A stretch of DNA of 64,000 bases from Afipia sp. 1NLS2 (GTDB lineage: Bacteria > Pseudomonadota > Alphaproteobacteria > Rhizobiales > Xanthobacteraceae), in contig NZ_ADVZ01000001.1 in the NCBI RefSeq assembly GCF_000178995.1, positions 1,026,001 to 1,090,000 of the forward strand. Direction: 5' to 3'. A program made the translations under genes and the position numbers. The notes beneath the pieces are model-generated. The model was not told where the DNA came from. It was given only the letters and a program-made list of their open reading frames with translations, and did no database searches. Within the stretch, counting starts at the first letter, position 1. Each line of letters opens with the position of its first letter. This document shows positions 7,789 through 16,004 of the stretch, piece by piece.

Positions 7789-8414
7789 TCGTCGCGCTCC
7801 TCAACCAGAAAGGCGGCGTCGGCAAGACGACGCTCGCTCTGCACTTGGCGGGCGCCTGGGCGGCCCAGGGAAAGCGCGTCACGGTCATCGACGCCGATCC
7901 CCAAGGGTCGGCTCTCGACTGGTCCGCGCAGCGCGCCAAGGAGGCCGTGCCGCGCCTGTTCGGCGTGATCGGCCTCGCGCGCGACACCCTTCACCGGGAA
8001 GCGCCGGAACTCGCCCGCGACGCCGACCACGTGGTCATCGATGGCCCACCGCGCGTCGCCGGCCTGCTGCGCTCGGCCTTGCTCGCCGCCGATCTCGTCC
8101 TGATCCCCGCGCAACCGTCTCCCTTTGACGGCTGGGGCTCTGCCGAGATGCTGAAGCTGTTGCAGGAAGCGCGCATCTTCCGCCCGCAGCTTGTCGCGCG
8201 ATTCGTGCTCAACCGCTGCGCGGCGCGCACCGTGATCGCCCGCGAGACCGCCGACCGCCTTGCCGATCACGATCCGCCGGTGCTTGCCTCTCGCATCGGC
8301 CAGCGCGTCCCTTCGCGGACTCCGCGCGTACCGGACGCCTCGTCTTCGACGTCGACGCCGCGTGTCACGCTGCGCGCGAGGTCTCCGCTCTGGCCGCGGA
8401 AGTCGATCGGCTAA
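7785..8414 (+). CDS. parA: ParA-family partition ATPase, C-terminus frameshifted
   Basis: The protein starts at GTG 7785 (AAGGAGGAG just upstream) and carries the deviant Walker A motif KGGVGKTT, Walker A' VIDADPQGSALDW and Walker B DHVVIDGPP, the pattern of ParA/MinD partition ATPases. Up to IGQRV it matches the family. Then the frame gives an unrelated Ser/Arg-rich end. Adding one C to the CCC at about 8309-8311 restores ...RVPFADSARTGRLVFDVDAA...EVDRLMR, ending with a TGA at 8420-8422 that overlaps the ATG of the next gene, exactly the coupling seen between the other genes here. A one-base deletion (real or a homopolymer undercall) is therefore very likely. It works with the RHH protein that follows to segregate the excised element. 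Confidence 0.85.
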   Translation: MIVALLNQKGGVGKTTLALHLAGAWAAQGKRVTVIDADPQGSALDWSAQRAKEAVPRLFGVIGLARDTLHREAPELARDADHVVIDGPPRVAGLLRSALLAADLVLIPAQPSPFDGWGSAEMLKLLQEARIFRPQLVARFVLNRCAARTVIARETADRLADHDPPVLASRIGQRVPSRTPRVPDASSSTSTPRVTLRARSPLWPRKSIG

Positions 8415-8418
8415 TGCG

Positions 8419-8673
8419 ATGACCGCGCGCCCGTCCAATCGCCGCTTCGCCGCTCGGCCGGCCGATCCCGATGCGTGGGTCCGCACGCCCGAGCCTTCGG
8501 CTGCGCTGCCCGGCGCCGGCGATCTCTACACCGCGCGGCTCACCGTCGACGTGACGCCAGAGCTGCGGGGCCGGATCAAGATCACGGCCTTCCAGCGCGA
8601 CCAGACCGTCGCAGACATGCTGCGCGACCTGCTCGCCCGCGAATTCCCCGCAATCGATGGAGGACAGACATGA
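8419..8673 (+). CDS. Small ribbon-helix-helix-type partner of ParA
   Basis: This 84-residue protein has a disordered basic N-terminus and a C-terminal YTARLTVDVTPELRGRIK followed by two short helices (QTVADMLRDLLAREF), the strand-helix-helix outline of ribbon-helix-helix proteins. Small RHH proteins behind parA commonly bind the partition site and stimulate the ATPase (ParG/ParB-like role); this is inferred from fold and position. Its ATG would overlap the restored parA stop, and its own TGA overlaps the ATG of the DUF2840 gene, so the whole block is translationally coupled. Confidence 0.7.
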   Translation: MTARPSNRRFAARPADPDAWVRTPEPSAALPGAGDLYTARLTVDVTPELRGRIKITAFQRDQTVADMLRDLLAREFPAIDGGQT

Positions 8674-9176
8674 TGGCGAATCCCGCCTTCACGGAGGCAC
8701 TGCCTTGTTCGCCCGACGCCCTCACGGCCGTCGAGCTCACTTGGCTCGAGAAGCGCGTCGAGCATTGGATCAGATTCGGCCGCGATGTATCCGAGACGAT
8801 TATCGATCGCCGTCGCCGCGTGCTGAGCTTCGCGCCGAACACGATTTTCGCCTTCGTCCGCTGGGCGTCAAACGACTACGGCACCGTCGTCTCGCGCATC
8901 GACATCGTGCGCGCGATCGCGCCGGGCGAGGCCTATCAGACGCTACCCTTCGTCCGTCCCGGCGGCGAGATTCTGCTGCGCATCAGCGGCTGGCCCAAGG
9001 TCGAACGTGTGTTCGCGGCGATCGACGCCGTCGAGGCGCTCGGCGTCGATCCCGCCGACGCCGCGCCGGATCACTGGCGGCACGTCCACAATCGCCTCGG
9101 CGCCGGATACGAGCCGCGTCCCTATAGCCGCGACCAGCATCGCGCCTGGCTCTTGCGGCGGAGGGTACTGTCATGA
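8670..9176 (+). CDS. DUF2840 domain protein
   Basis: This 168-residue protein contains TWLEKRVEHWIRFGRDVSE, then FAPNTIFAFVRWASNDYGTVVS and HWRHVHNRLGAG, the conserved core of DUF2840. The family is restricted to alphaproteobacterial conjugative elements and always sits between the partition genes and the TraF peptidase, as here. No catalytic motif is evident and the function is unknown. It is coupled by 4-bp overlaps to both neighbours. Confidence 0.88.
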   Translation: MMANPAFTEALPCSPDALTAVELTWLEKRVEHWIRFGRDVSETIIDRRRRVLSFAPNTIFAFVRWASNDYGTVVSRIDIVRAIAPGEAYQTLPFVRPGGEILLRISGWPKVERVFAAIDAVEALGVDPADAAPDHWRHVHNRLGAGYEPRPYSRDQHRAWLLRRRVLS

Positions 9177-9685
9177 CGCGCTTCGGCTACGTCATGACGA
9201 CGTATTTCGCCTCGCTCTGCATCGGAGCATCAGCGCTCTTCCATCCGCTGCCGCGGTTGATCTGGAACGCCAGCGCCAGCGTACCGATCGGCCTCTACGC
9301 CGTGCATCCGGCCGGCGTGCTGCACGTCACTGAGCTCGTGGTGGTGCAGCCGCCCGAGGCCCTCGCGAGCTTCCTCGACGAGCGCCGTTATCTGCCCAGG
9401 GGCGTGCCGATGCTGAAGCGTGTGCTCGCGCTTCCTAGGCAGACCGTCTGCCGCACCGATCGCGCAATCGCCGTCGACGGGATCGCCATGGGCGATGCCC
9501 TCAATCGCGATAGAAGCGGCCGACCGCTTCCCGTCTGGCAGGGCTGCCGGCGCATTCCTGCCGGCGAAGTCTTCCTGATGAACTGGCAGTCCGAGGACTC
9601 CCTCGACGGCCGGTATTTTGGCCTGCTTCCCGTCACCACGATCGTCGGCCGGGCTGATCCTCTCTGGACCCGCGAGGAGGATTGA
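9173..9685 (+). CDS. traF: TraF-type S26 signal peptidase of the conjugation system
   Basis: This 170-residue protein has one N-terminal membrane helix followed by NASASVPIGLY (the catalytic serine context of S26 peptidases), MLKRVLALPRQTVC (catalytic lysine) and a C-terminal SLDGRYFGLLPVTTIVGRADPL. TraF of IncP plasmids processes and cyclises the TrbC pilin at the periplasmic face; a trbC gene is present at 24453-24776. ATG at 9173 overlaps the DUF2840 stop. Assignment to pilin maturation follows from the family. Confidence 0.9.
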   Translation: MTRFGYVMTTYFASLCIGASALFHPLPRLIWNASASVPIGLYAVHPAGVLHVTELVVVQPPEALASFLDERRYLPRGVPMLKRVLALPRQTVCRTDRAIAVDGIAMGDALNRDRSGRPLPVWQGCRRIPAGEVFLMNWQSEDSLDGRYFGLLPVTTIVGRADPLWTREED

Positions 9686-9687
9686 TC

Positions 9688-10527
9688 GTGCCACTCGACC
9701 GCAACGCAATGGCAGGCCTCGCACAGGCTACCCGCAAATTCCCTTCCTCCATTCCGGCCATGTTCGCGTTCGCCGCGCGCACCTCACCGAGAGAATGCAC
9801 GCGCCGCCGCCACGTGTCGCTCGCCCTCGGTCTTGCGATTGTGGTGGCGCTCGGCTGCAACACAGTGCGCGCTGAACCTGCGACCGCGCGGCCTGTCGTG
9901 ATCTTCGCTGCCCGCACGCCGTTCGCCGCCTTCGTCGCCGAGGCCTCGCAGCGGTTTGGCATTCCGGCGGCGTGGATAAGCGCCGTGATGCGCGCGGAGA
10001 GCTTCGGCGACGTGCGAGCCGTATCGCCGAAGGGCGCCGTCGGCCTCATGCAAATCATGCCCGAGACGTGGGCTGCCTTGAGTCAGCGCTACCGTCTCGG
10101 CCGCAATCCTTATGACGCGCACGACAACATCATCGCCGGCGCCGCCTATCTGCGCGAGCTACACGACCGCTACGGCATTCCCGGATTCCTCGCGGCCTAT
10201 AATGCCGGTCCCGCGCGCTGGGAAGACCATCTCGCAACCGGCCGGCCGCTGCCTGCGGAGACGCGCGCCTATCTGTCCCGTCTCGCGCCAATCGTCGGCG
10301 GAAGTGCAACCGACGACACGCTCATTCTCGCCGCCGTGGTGAAGTCCTGGACCGAGGCGTCGTTGTTTCCTTCGCGCCCGTCGAGTCCTCCGAGCGACAC
10401 TCCCTCTGCACCGACGCCGCAATCGTCTCGGCCCTCGATGGAGCGTTCTGCGCAAGACTGGACCGCGCTCGCGCCGCAGTCCGATGGGCTGTTCGTCGCA
10501 TTGTCGTCCAGGGAGCGGCCGCAATGA
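9688..10527 (+). CDS. Conjugation-associated lytic transglycosylase
   Basis: After a signal-like hydrophobic segment (about residues 45-62) comes an SLT domain: FGIPAAWISAVMRAESFGD with the catalytic glutamate, PKGAVGLMQIMPETW and FLAAYNAGPARW. Such enzymes open peptidoglycan for the mating pore. GAGGAGG at 9674-9680 favours the GTG at 9688 over the in-frame TTG at 9682 that overlaps the traF stop. The C-terminus is a Pro/Ser-rich tail without recognised domains. Confidence 0.88.
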   Translation: MPLDRNAMAGLAQATRKFPSSIPAMFAFAARTSPRECTRRRHVSLALGLAIVVALGCNTVRAEPATARPVVIFAARTPFAAFVAEASQRFGIPAAWISAVMRAESFGDVRAVSPKGAVGLMQIMPETWAALSQRYRLGRNPYDAHDNIIAGAAYLRELHDRYGIPGFLAAYNAGPARWEDHLATGRPLPAETRAYLSRLAPIVGGSATDDTLILAAVVKSWTEASLFPSRPSSPPSDTPSAPTPQSSRPSMERSAQDWTALAPQSDGLFVALSSRERPQ

Positions 10528-10774
10528 GCCCGCTCGGAGATGATCATGCTATGGAGGGCAGTGGCGGAGGTTTGCGTGTGGTGGAGGGGCGGCACAGGAA
10601 CCCAACCCACGGACGGCAAGGGAAAAGGCCGGCCTCCGGCGCGGCTTATGTGGTTGGGAAGATTGATGAATTTACCAACACCACAGACACCCCCTGCTGG
10701 CGATCCTTGCGATTTTCCCAACGAAATCAATCGGCCCCGCGCCGTCGGTCTGCCTCGCACTGCGATTTCGAGCC
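10528..10774. other. Intergenic region before relaxase: candidate oriT
   Basis: This 247-bp gap has no supported gene (two short frames are shadows). It contains an AT-richer segment with GTTGG...CCAAC arms (10653-10679) and a separate 8-bp inverted pair GTTGGGAA (10653-10660) / TTCCCAAC (10715-10722). Transfer origins of this ICE type usually lie next to the relaxase gene, so this is the best candidate in the window; the nick site cannot be named from sequence alone. Confidence 0.3.
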
Positions 10775-12526
10775 GTGACGGCGCGCGACGACGACCTGCG
10801 CATCCGGCCCGGGCGCATCCAGCATGGCAACCGCGGCGGTAAGCGTCCCCAGACGTTTGTCGGCGAGGTGATGCGGGCCGCGAAGAAGGCGGGGCATGTC
10901 GGCAACAGCTTCCGCTCGAGCCAGGGCCACAGCCGCTCGCGGTTCGGCCGCGGCCGGCGTGCGGCGGTCTCGATCCAACTGCGATCGAGCGCGCGCCGCG
11001 TGGTGATGAAAGCACGCGTCGTGCGGCACCAGGGCGCACGCTTTCGCTCGGCGCCGCTGCCCAAACATATCGCCTACCTGAAGCGCGAGGGCGTGACGCG
11101 CGATGGCGAGAACGCCCGCATGTTCGACGCCGCCTCCGATACGGCGGATGAACGCGCCTTTGCTGAGCGCTGCGAGGACGACCGCCACCACTTCCGCTTC
11201 ATCGTCTCGCCCGAAGACGGGGCCAAGCTCGGCGACTTGAAGACGTTCACCCGCGAGCTGCTGCTCGATGTCGAGAAAGACCTCGGCACTAGGCTCGACT
11301 GGGTGGCGGTCGACCACTGGAACACCGACAATCCGCACGTCCATGTCCTCATCCGCGGCCGTGCCGACGACGGTCAGGATCTGGTGATCAGCCGTGATTA
11401 CATCAGCCGAGGTTTTCGCGATCGCGCCGCGGAGCGCATGACGTTGGAACTGGGCCCGCGCAGCGAGCAGGAAATCCGCACTGCGCTTGAGCGGGAGGTC
11501 GAGTCGGAGCGTTGGACCAGTCTCGACCGGGCGTTGCGCGACATCTCCGATGAATGCGGCGGAGTCGCGGATCTGAGACCCGGCCCGAATGCCGAAGTCC
11601 CGGAGCTGCGGAGCCTGTTGCTTGGAAGAGCCGCCAAGCTCGAACGTCTCGGTCTGGCTGACCCGGTCGGACCCGCATGCTGGACGCTGAAGCCAGGCCT
11701 CGACCAGATCCTGCGCCAGCTCGGCATCCGCGGCGACATCATCAAGACCATGCACCAGGCCATGACAACCGGCGGCAGCGAACCGGATATCAGCACCTTC
11801 GCTCTGCATGGAGAGGAGCCATCCGATCCGGTGCTTGGCCGGCTAGTCAAGCGCGGCCTCGACGATGAACTGAGGGGGAGCGGTTACGCGATCGTCGCCG
11901 GCGTCGATGGCCGTACCCACCATCTCAAGTTCTCCGACCTCGAGATGACCGGCGATGCGCCCACGGGCGCCATCGTCGAGGCGCGGTCTTATGACGACAC
12001 GAACGGACGGCGCCGCCTCTCGCTCGCCACACGCTCGGATTTCTCGGTCGAGGTGCAGGTGACCGCGTCTGGCGCGACCTGGCTTGACCGCCAGCTCCTC
12101 GCCAAGGATCCGCCACTGAGCGGTGGCGGGTTCGGCGCCGAGGTACGCCAGGCCATGGAAGTGCGTATCGATCATCTCGCGGCGGATGGACTCGCCCGCC
12201 GGCAAGGGCAGCGCGTGGTCTTCGCCCGCGATCTCCTCGCGACCCTACGTCGGCGAGAATTCGAGGACGCGGCAGCGAAGCTCTCTACGGAGACGGGACT
12301 TGCTTATCAGCCCGCGGCAGCAGGCGAGCGCGTCTCGGGCGTCTATCGACAGCGCGTGACGCTCGCCTCAGGCCGGTTCGCGATGATCGATGACGGGCTC
12401 GGCTTCCAGCTCGTGCCCTGGCGGCCTGCGCTGGAGAAGGAGCTTGGCAAGCAGGTTGGTGGTGTCTTGACGCCAGGAGGTGGTGTGGATTGGAGCTTTG
12501 GAAAGAAGCGGGGACTCGGACTGTAA
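10775..12526 (+). CDS. Relaxase/mobilization nuclease with DUF3363 domain
   Basis: This 583-residue protein has an N-terminal relaxase domain with HHFRFIVSPEDG at about 138-149 and VAVDHWNTDNPHVHVLIRG, whose H181, H188 and H190 form the metal-binding HUH-like triad. The C-terminal half carries the DUF3363 region of this ICE relaxase family. It nicks the transfer origin and stays covalently bound to the transferred strand. It starts with a GTG at 10775. In related elements traG follows closely; here 8.4 kb of mercury cargo has been inserted between the two. Confidence 0.9.
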   Translation: MTARDDDLRIRPGRIQHGNRGGKRPQTFVGEVMRAAKKAGHVGNSFRSSQGHSRSRFGRGRRAAVSIQLRSSARRVVMKARVVRHQGARFRSAPLPKHIAYLKREGVTRDGENARMFDAASDTADERAFAERCEDDRHHFRFIVSPEDGAKLGDLKTFTRELLLDVEKDLGTRLDWVAVDHWNTDNPHVHVLIRGRADDGQDLVISRDYISRGFRDRAAERMTLELGPRSEQEIRTALEREVESERWTSLDRALRDISDECGGVADLRPGPNAEVPELRSLLLGRAAKLERLGLADPVGPACWTLKPGLDQILRQLGIRGDIIKTMHQAMTTGGSEPDISTFALHGEEPSDPVLGRLVKRGLDDELRGSGYAIVAGVDGRTHHLKFSDLEMTGDAPTGAIVEARSYDDTNGRRRLSLATRSDFSVEVQVTASGATWLDRQLLAKDPPLSGGGFGAEVRQAMEVRIDHLAADGLARRQGQRVVFARDLLATLRRREFEDAAAKLSTETGLAYQPAAAGERVSGVYRQRVTLASGRFAMIDDGLGFQLVPWRPALEKELGKQVGGVLTPGGGVDWSFGKKRGLGL

Positions 12527-12573
12527 CGCTTGATGTCACGCCGGCGGTTGGCGAACCTCTTATCTGTTAGCGC

Positions 12574-14838
12574 TCACCCTGCACAACACGACAGCTTCGC
12601 GACTTCCTTGTCGAAGGAAAGTGCTGCCAACTTCAAACCCTCGACGGTTGTGAGGTACGGGAAGATTGTGTCGGCGAGGTCGCCGATGGTGAGCCCCTGA
12701 CGAATAGCGAGCGCCGCCGTCTGAATGCTGTCGGCCCCTTCCGGCGCGAGGATATGCGCGCCGAGCAGCCTGCCGCTGACGGCATCGGCGACGAGCTTGA
12801 TGAGCCCGCGCGTATCGCGCGCGGCAAGCGCACGCGGCACCTGATCGAGACCAATCGTCGAAACCCGGATGGAGTGGCCGGCGGCGCGCGCCGCCGCCTC
12901 CGTGAGCCCGACGCTCGCCACCTGCGGGTCGCTGAACACGACGGCCGGCATAGCCGTATTGTCGTAGCGTAGACTGTCGCCATTGAGGGCGTTCTTCGCC
13001 GCGAGCTTGGCGCCATAGGCGGCCATGTAGACGAATTGGTCGCGGCCGGTGACGTCGCCAGCGGCGTAGATGCCGGCCCTCGTCGTGCGCATGCGGTCGT
13101 CAACGACGATGCCACCCTTCGGCGTGACGCCGACGCCGCGCTCGGCAAGCCCGAGACCCTCGACGTTGGGTGTCCGCCCGGTCGTCAGCAACACCTGGTC
13201 GGCGTCGATCGTCGTCTTCTGGCCGTCACGCGTCACCGCGAACGAAATGCCGGTCGCGGTCTTGCCGATCGCACGGTAGGCGACGCCTGAGAGCACATCG
13301 ATCCCCTCGTCCGCGAAGTACCCGGTCAGCGCCGCGCCGATTTCCGGCTCGGCCTCGGGCAACAGGCGCGAGCGGCAAACCAATGTCACCTTCACGCCGG
13401 CGCGGGAAAACATCTGGGCAAGCTCCGCGCCGATATAGCCGCCGCCGACCACGAGCAGCGTCCCCGGCAGCTCCGCGAGATCGAGCGCGGTCGTGCTGGT
13501 CAGATACGGCACGGCCTCGATGCCTGGGATCGCGGGGATCGCCGGCCGCGCGCCGGTCGCGATGATGATCCTGTCGGCGGCGATGCGTGCGCCGGCGGCT
13601 TCGATGCCGCCTTCGACCAGACGTGCCGGCCCTTCGCGGTAGGCAATGCCGTTGTAGGCGGGCAGCAGGTCGGCGTATTTGGCCTGGCGTAAGCCGGCGA
13701 CCAAGGTGTCCTTCTGACGAATGGTCGCCCGCCAGTCGGTAATATGGGCCTCAGCCGTGATGCCGGCGAAGCGTGCGGCGACGCGGGCGTTGTGCAAGGT
13801 CTCGGCTGCGCGGATCAGGGTCTTCGACGGCACGCAGCCGATATTGACGCAGGTGCCACCGATCGTGCCAGCGCCGATGAGTGCAACCTGTGCGCCTTGA
13901 TCGGCGGCCGTTATGGAGGCCGAGAAGCCGGCCGAGCCGGCGCCGATCACGACGAGATCGTACGCACGGCGATTGCGACCGTTCTTGCGGAAGGGGAGGT
14001 TCGCGACCACCGGGCTCTTCGACTCCAGGTCGACGGACGGTCGTGGTGTCACACCAAGCCCGGCGAGGCTCGGCTCGAACAGGGCGCGGCCGGCCTCCAG
14101 CCCTTCCTCGATCGATAGCCGGAAACCCGGCTCGTCGGCGGAACACTCGCGGCGCCAGGCGGAGAGATGCTCGTCCGAGCAGAAAAAGGCGGTCGTCGTG
14201 CACAGCGAGCTCGCGGCGCATGCGCCTTCATAGTGGACGCTTTGCCACATGACGGCCGCCCGCGGCTCGACGTCAGCCAGCACCCGCCCTCGGTCCCGCG
14301 TGGTGATCCGGATCGGGGCACCGCAATGGCGGCAGCGCGAGGCGATTGAGATGTCACGATCGGTCATTGCGCCGATGCCAAGCGCGTCGACCGCGCACAT
14401 AGCATCGAGAACGCGCCCGTCCAGCGTGACCTGATGGCCCCTGTCTTGGTCGGTGAACGGATAGGCGCCGACGATCCGCTCGCCGTCGAGAATGACCAGA
14501 TCGCGCCGGCGGAGATCTTCGAGCAACGGCCGGACGGCCGCCTCACCGAGTCCTGCACGGTCCGCAAGCGCGGCTATGGTCGGGGCTCGCCCTTCCTCCG
14601 CATAAAGCTTAAGCAGAGCAACACGAACTCGGTCCGTAGCAGGGTCGTAGCCGCTCCAGCGACCGAGCACATGATCCAATCCCACCATGGCTAGGACGGC
14701 ATCTATGACCGTCGGCGACGTGACCATCGACCAGTCCGGAAATGTCACGCCGGGCCGCACAGTGTAGTTCGGTAATGTCGCGGATACGGAAGCTGCAGGC
14801 TTGCCCTGGGACGGGGAGGTTGCGCAGCAATCGTTCAT
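12574..14838 (-). CDS. merBA: Organomercurial lyase-mercuric reductase fusion (MerB-MerA)
   Basis: This 754-residue protein joins two enzymes. Residues about 25-260 are a MerB lyase: a winged-helix part, then GHQVTLDGRVLDAMCAVDAL with catalytic C148 and D151, and GACAASSLC with C213. Residues about 290-754 are a MerA flavoprotein: FAD motif VVIGAGSAGFSA, redox pair GGTCVNIGCVPSK (C330/C335), NAD(P) motif VVGGGYIGAE and the C-terminal Cys pair C751/C752. The usual N-terminal HMA domain of MerA is missing, its place taken by MerB. MerB cleaves C-Hg bonds and MerA reduces Hg(II) to volatile Hg(0) with NADPH; fusion should allow direct hand-over. I chose ATG 14838 because it overlaps the merF stop (ATGA); an in-frame ATG 24 bp upstream is possible. 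Confidence 0.93.
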   Translation of the reverse strand: MNDCCATSPSQGKPAASVSATLPNYTVRPGVTFPDWSMVTSPTVIDAVLAMVGLDHVLGRWSGYDPATDRVRVALLKLYAEEGRAPTIAALADRAGLGEAAVRPLLEDLRRRDLVILDGERIVGAYPFTDQDRGHQVTLDGRVLDAMCAVDALGIGAMTDRDISIASRCRHCGAPIRITTRDRGRVLADVEPRAAVMWQSVHYEGACAASSLCTTTAFFCSDEHLSAWRRECSADEPGFRLSIEEGLEAGRALFEPSLAGLGVTPRPSVDLESKSPVVANLPFRKNGRNRRAYDLVVIGAGSAGFSASITAADQGAQVALIGAGTIGGTCVNIGCVPSKTLIRAAETLHNARVAARFAGITAEAHITDWRATIRQKDTLVAGLRQAKYADLLPAYNGIAYREGPARLVEGGIEAAGARIAADRIIIATGARPAIPAIPGIEAVPYLTSTTALDLAELPGTLLVVGGGYIGAELAQMFSRAGVKVTLVCRSRLLPEAEPEIGAALTGYFADEGIDVLSGVAYRAIGKTATGISFAVTRDGQKTTIDADQVLLTTGRTPNVEGLGLAERGVGVTPKGGIVVDDRMRTTRAGIYAAGDVTGRDQFVYMAAYGAKLAAKNALNGDSLRYDNTAMPAVVFSDPQVASVGLTEAAARAAGHSIRVSTIGLDQVPRALAARDTRGLIKLVADAVSGRLLGAHILAPEGADSIQTAALAIRQGLTIGDLADTIFPYLTTVEGLKLAALSFDKEVAKLSCCAG

Positions 14839-15092
14839 AGGTTTGACTTTCGTTTTGCGCATTCGAGTGTGCAGCAATCGACAGCGTTCGGATCGGCTGA
14901 GCGGCTGCGACAATAGGCCCAGACGCCAACCAGCCCGATCCCCACGACGCCCGCGACGATCACGAACGAACCGGTGAGCACGGTCGCGGAGATCGCGACC
15001 GAGCCAATCGTCGCCAACAGGAGAGGTTCGGCGCAACACAGGACAGCCAGTCCCGCGACAACGATCGCGCCAATAGATTTTTCAGCGCTCAT
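14835..15092 (-). CDS. merF: MerF-like mercury transport membrane protein
   Basis: This 85-residue protein has two transmembrane helices. A vicinal Cys pair lies in the first helix (VLCCAEP) and a second CC near the C-terminus (AVDCCTLEC), the arrangement by which MerF moves Hg(II) across the inner membrane to the cytosolic reductase. It is coupled by a 4-bp overlap to merBA and lies 31 bp after the merP-like gene. Similarity to classical MerF is modest, so another small Hg carrier class (MerE/MerH-like) is possible. Confidence 0.75.
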   Translation of the reverse strand: MSAEKSIGAIVVAGLAVLCCAEPLLLATIGSVAISATVLTGSFVIVAGVVGIGLVGVWAYCRSRSADPNAVDCCTLECAKRKSNL

Positions 15093-15123
15093 CCTTGATC
15101 TCCAGCGCCGAAGCAGCCGCGCT

Positions 15124-15432
15124 TCAGCCGTTCGTGCGCTTCGCGATTTCCGCGGGATAACCCTGGCCGGTGGTGGCCTTGATCATTGCCGCGGGAGAAG
15201 CTTGGGCGTCGTTAAATTTGATCGTGGCTAGCATGTCACCGTTGGCGTCGGCCTGCCCGACAGTCACGTTTGCCACGCCTTTGACATGCTCGAGCGTCTT
15301 CTTGACGATCGACGGACACAGCGCGCAATAGGCGTGATGAACGTCGAGAACCGTCGTGGCTTCCCCCGCATGAGCAGCTAACGGCGCGAGCAGCATGCCA
15401 AGCGCGGCGAATATTCCGATCTGGGTTTTCAT
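15124..15432 (-). CDS. merP: MerP-like periplasmic mercury-binding protein
   Basis: This 102-residue protein has a clear signal peptide (cleavage after AAHA) and an HMA-like fold with the metal-binding motif YCALCPSIVKKTLEHVKGV in place of the usual GMTCxxC. It would bind Hg(II) in the periplasm with its two cysteines and pass it to MerT. The unusual HHAYCALC loop is common in alphaproteobacterial mer operons. It sits between merT and merF in the leftward operon. Confidence 0.85.
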   Translation of the reverse strand: MKTQIGIFAALGMLLAPLAAHAGEATTVLDVHHAYCALCPSIVKKTLEHVKGVANVTVGQADANGDMLATIKFNDAQASPAAMIKATTGQGYPAEIAKRTNG

Positions 15433-15502
15433 GTCTCTAACCTTTCCTGAGATTGAGCATTGGATGTCGATGGCGGAGCGGCTCTCGCCGGACGCCAGCG
15501 CT

Positions 15503-15919
15503 TCAGAGGAAGTAGCTCGCGGCGTAGGGGAACCCGACTGCGATCACCACCAGCGCCGCAGCGGTCCAGAGCCCGATCTTCGCTATCCGGTCCGATCGTG
15601 GTGTGCCGCAGTAGCCGTCCTCGCAGACCTGCTTCGGCCTTCGGTAGAGACGCCAAGCGCCGTAACCGATAAAGCCGAGCGAAACCGCGGCGAAAATCGG
15701 CTGGTAGGGCTCAAGGATCGTCAGGTTGCCGATCCAGGCGCCGCTAACGCCGGCCAGGAACAGCGCAAAAGGAATGACGCAGCAGGATGCGGCGCCAAGA
15801 GCGCCAAGGATGCCGCCGACGGCGAGCAGACGTTGGGCCCGATCCCCGCCTCGCTGCGACGTCGCCGCATCGCGCGTGTGGCGCTCCGCTACGGCGTTTT
15901 CAGTTGGCATTGCACTCAT
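15503..15919 (-). CDS. merT: Mercuric ion transporter MerT
   Basis: This 138-residue protein has three transmembrane helices. The first carries the vicinal Cys pair GAASCCVIPFALF, followed by GVSGAWIGNLTILEPYQPIF, the MerT signature. A cytosolic loop with CEDGYC supplies the second Cys pair. It takes Hg(II) from MerP and delivers it inward. It is the first gene of the leftward operon merT-merP-merF-merBA, divergent from merR with the operator between them. Confidence 0.93.
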   Translation of the reverse strand: MSAMPTENAVAERHTRDAATSQRGGDRAQRLLAVGGILGALGAASCCVIPFALFLAGVSGAWIGNLTILEPYQPIFAAVSLGFIGYGAWRLYRRPKQVCEDGYCGTPRSDRIAKIGLWTAAALVVIAVGFPYAASYFL

Positions 15920-15952
15920 GTCCGAACTCTCTCTGCTTGCTCAACTTCCGAG

Positions 15953-15992
15953 CTTGACGTAGCATCAGGTCTGTAGCGACTACAGGGTCAAG
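15953..15992 (-). promoter_or_regulatory. Divergent mer promoter/operator (MerR-type dyad)
   Basis: CTGTAG-CGA-CTACAG (15971-15985) is a perfect dyad between merT and merR. On the minus strand a -35 TTGACC (15991-15986) and a -10-like ATGCTA (15965-15960) flank it with a 20-bp spacer, the over-long spacing that MerR-type activators correct. On the plus strand a second TTGACG (15954-15959) faces merR, so the outer CTTGAC...GTCAAG arms form overlapping divergent promoters. Confidence 0.8.
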
Positions 15993-16004
15993 GGATATTT
16001 TGCG

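Noticed and set aside
10540-10842. 100-codon frame with Trp-rich N-terminus before the relaxase
   Set aside because: It overlaps the relaxase start by 68 bp, has no family resemblance and lacks a ribosome site.
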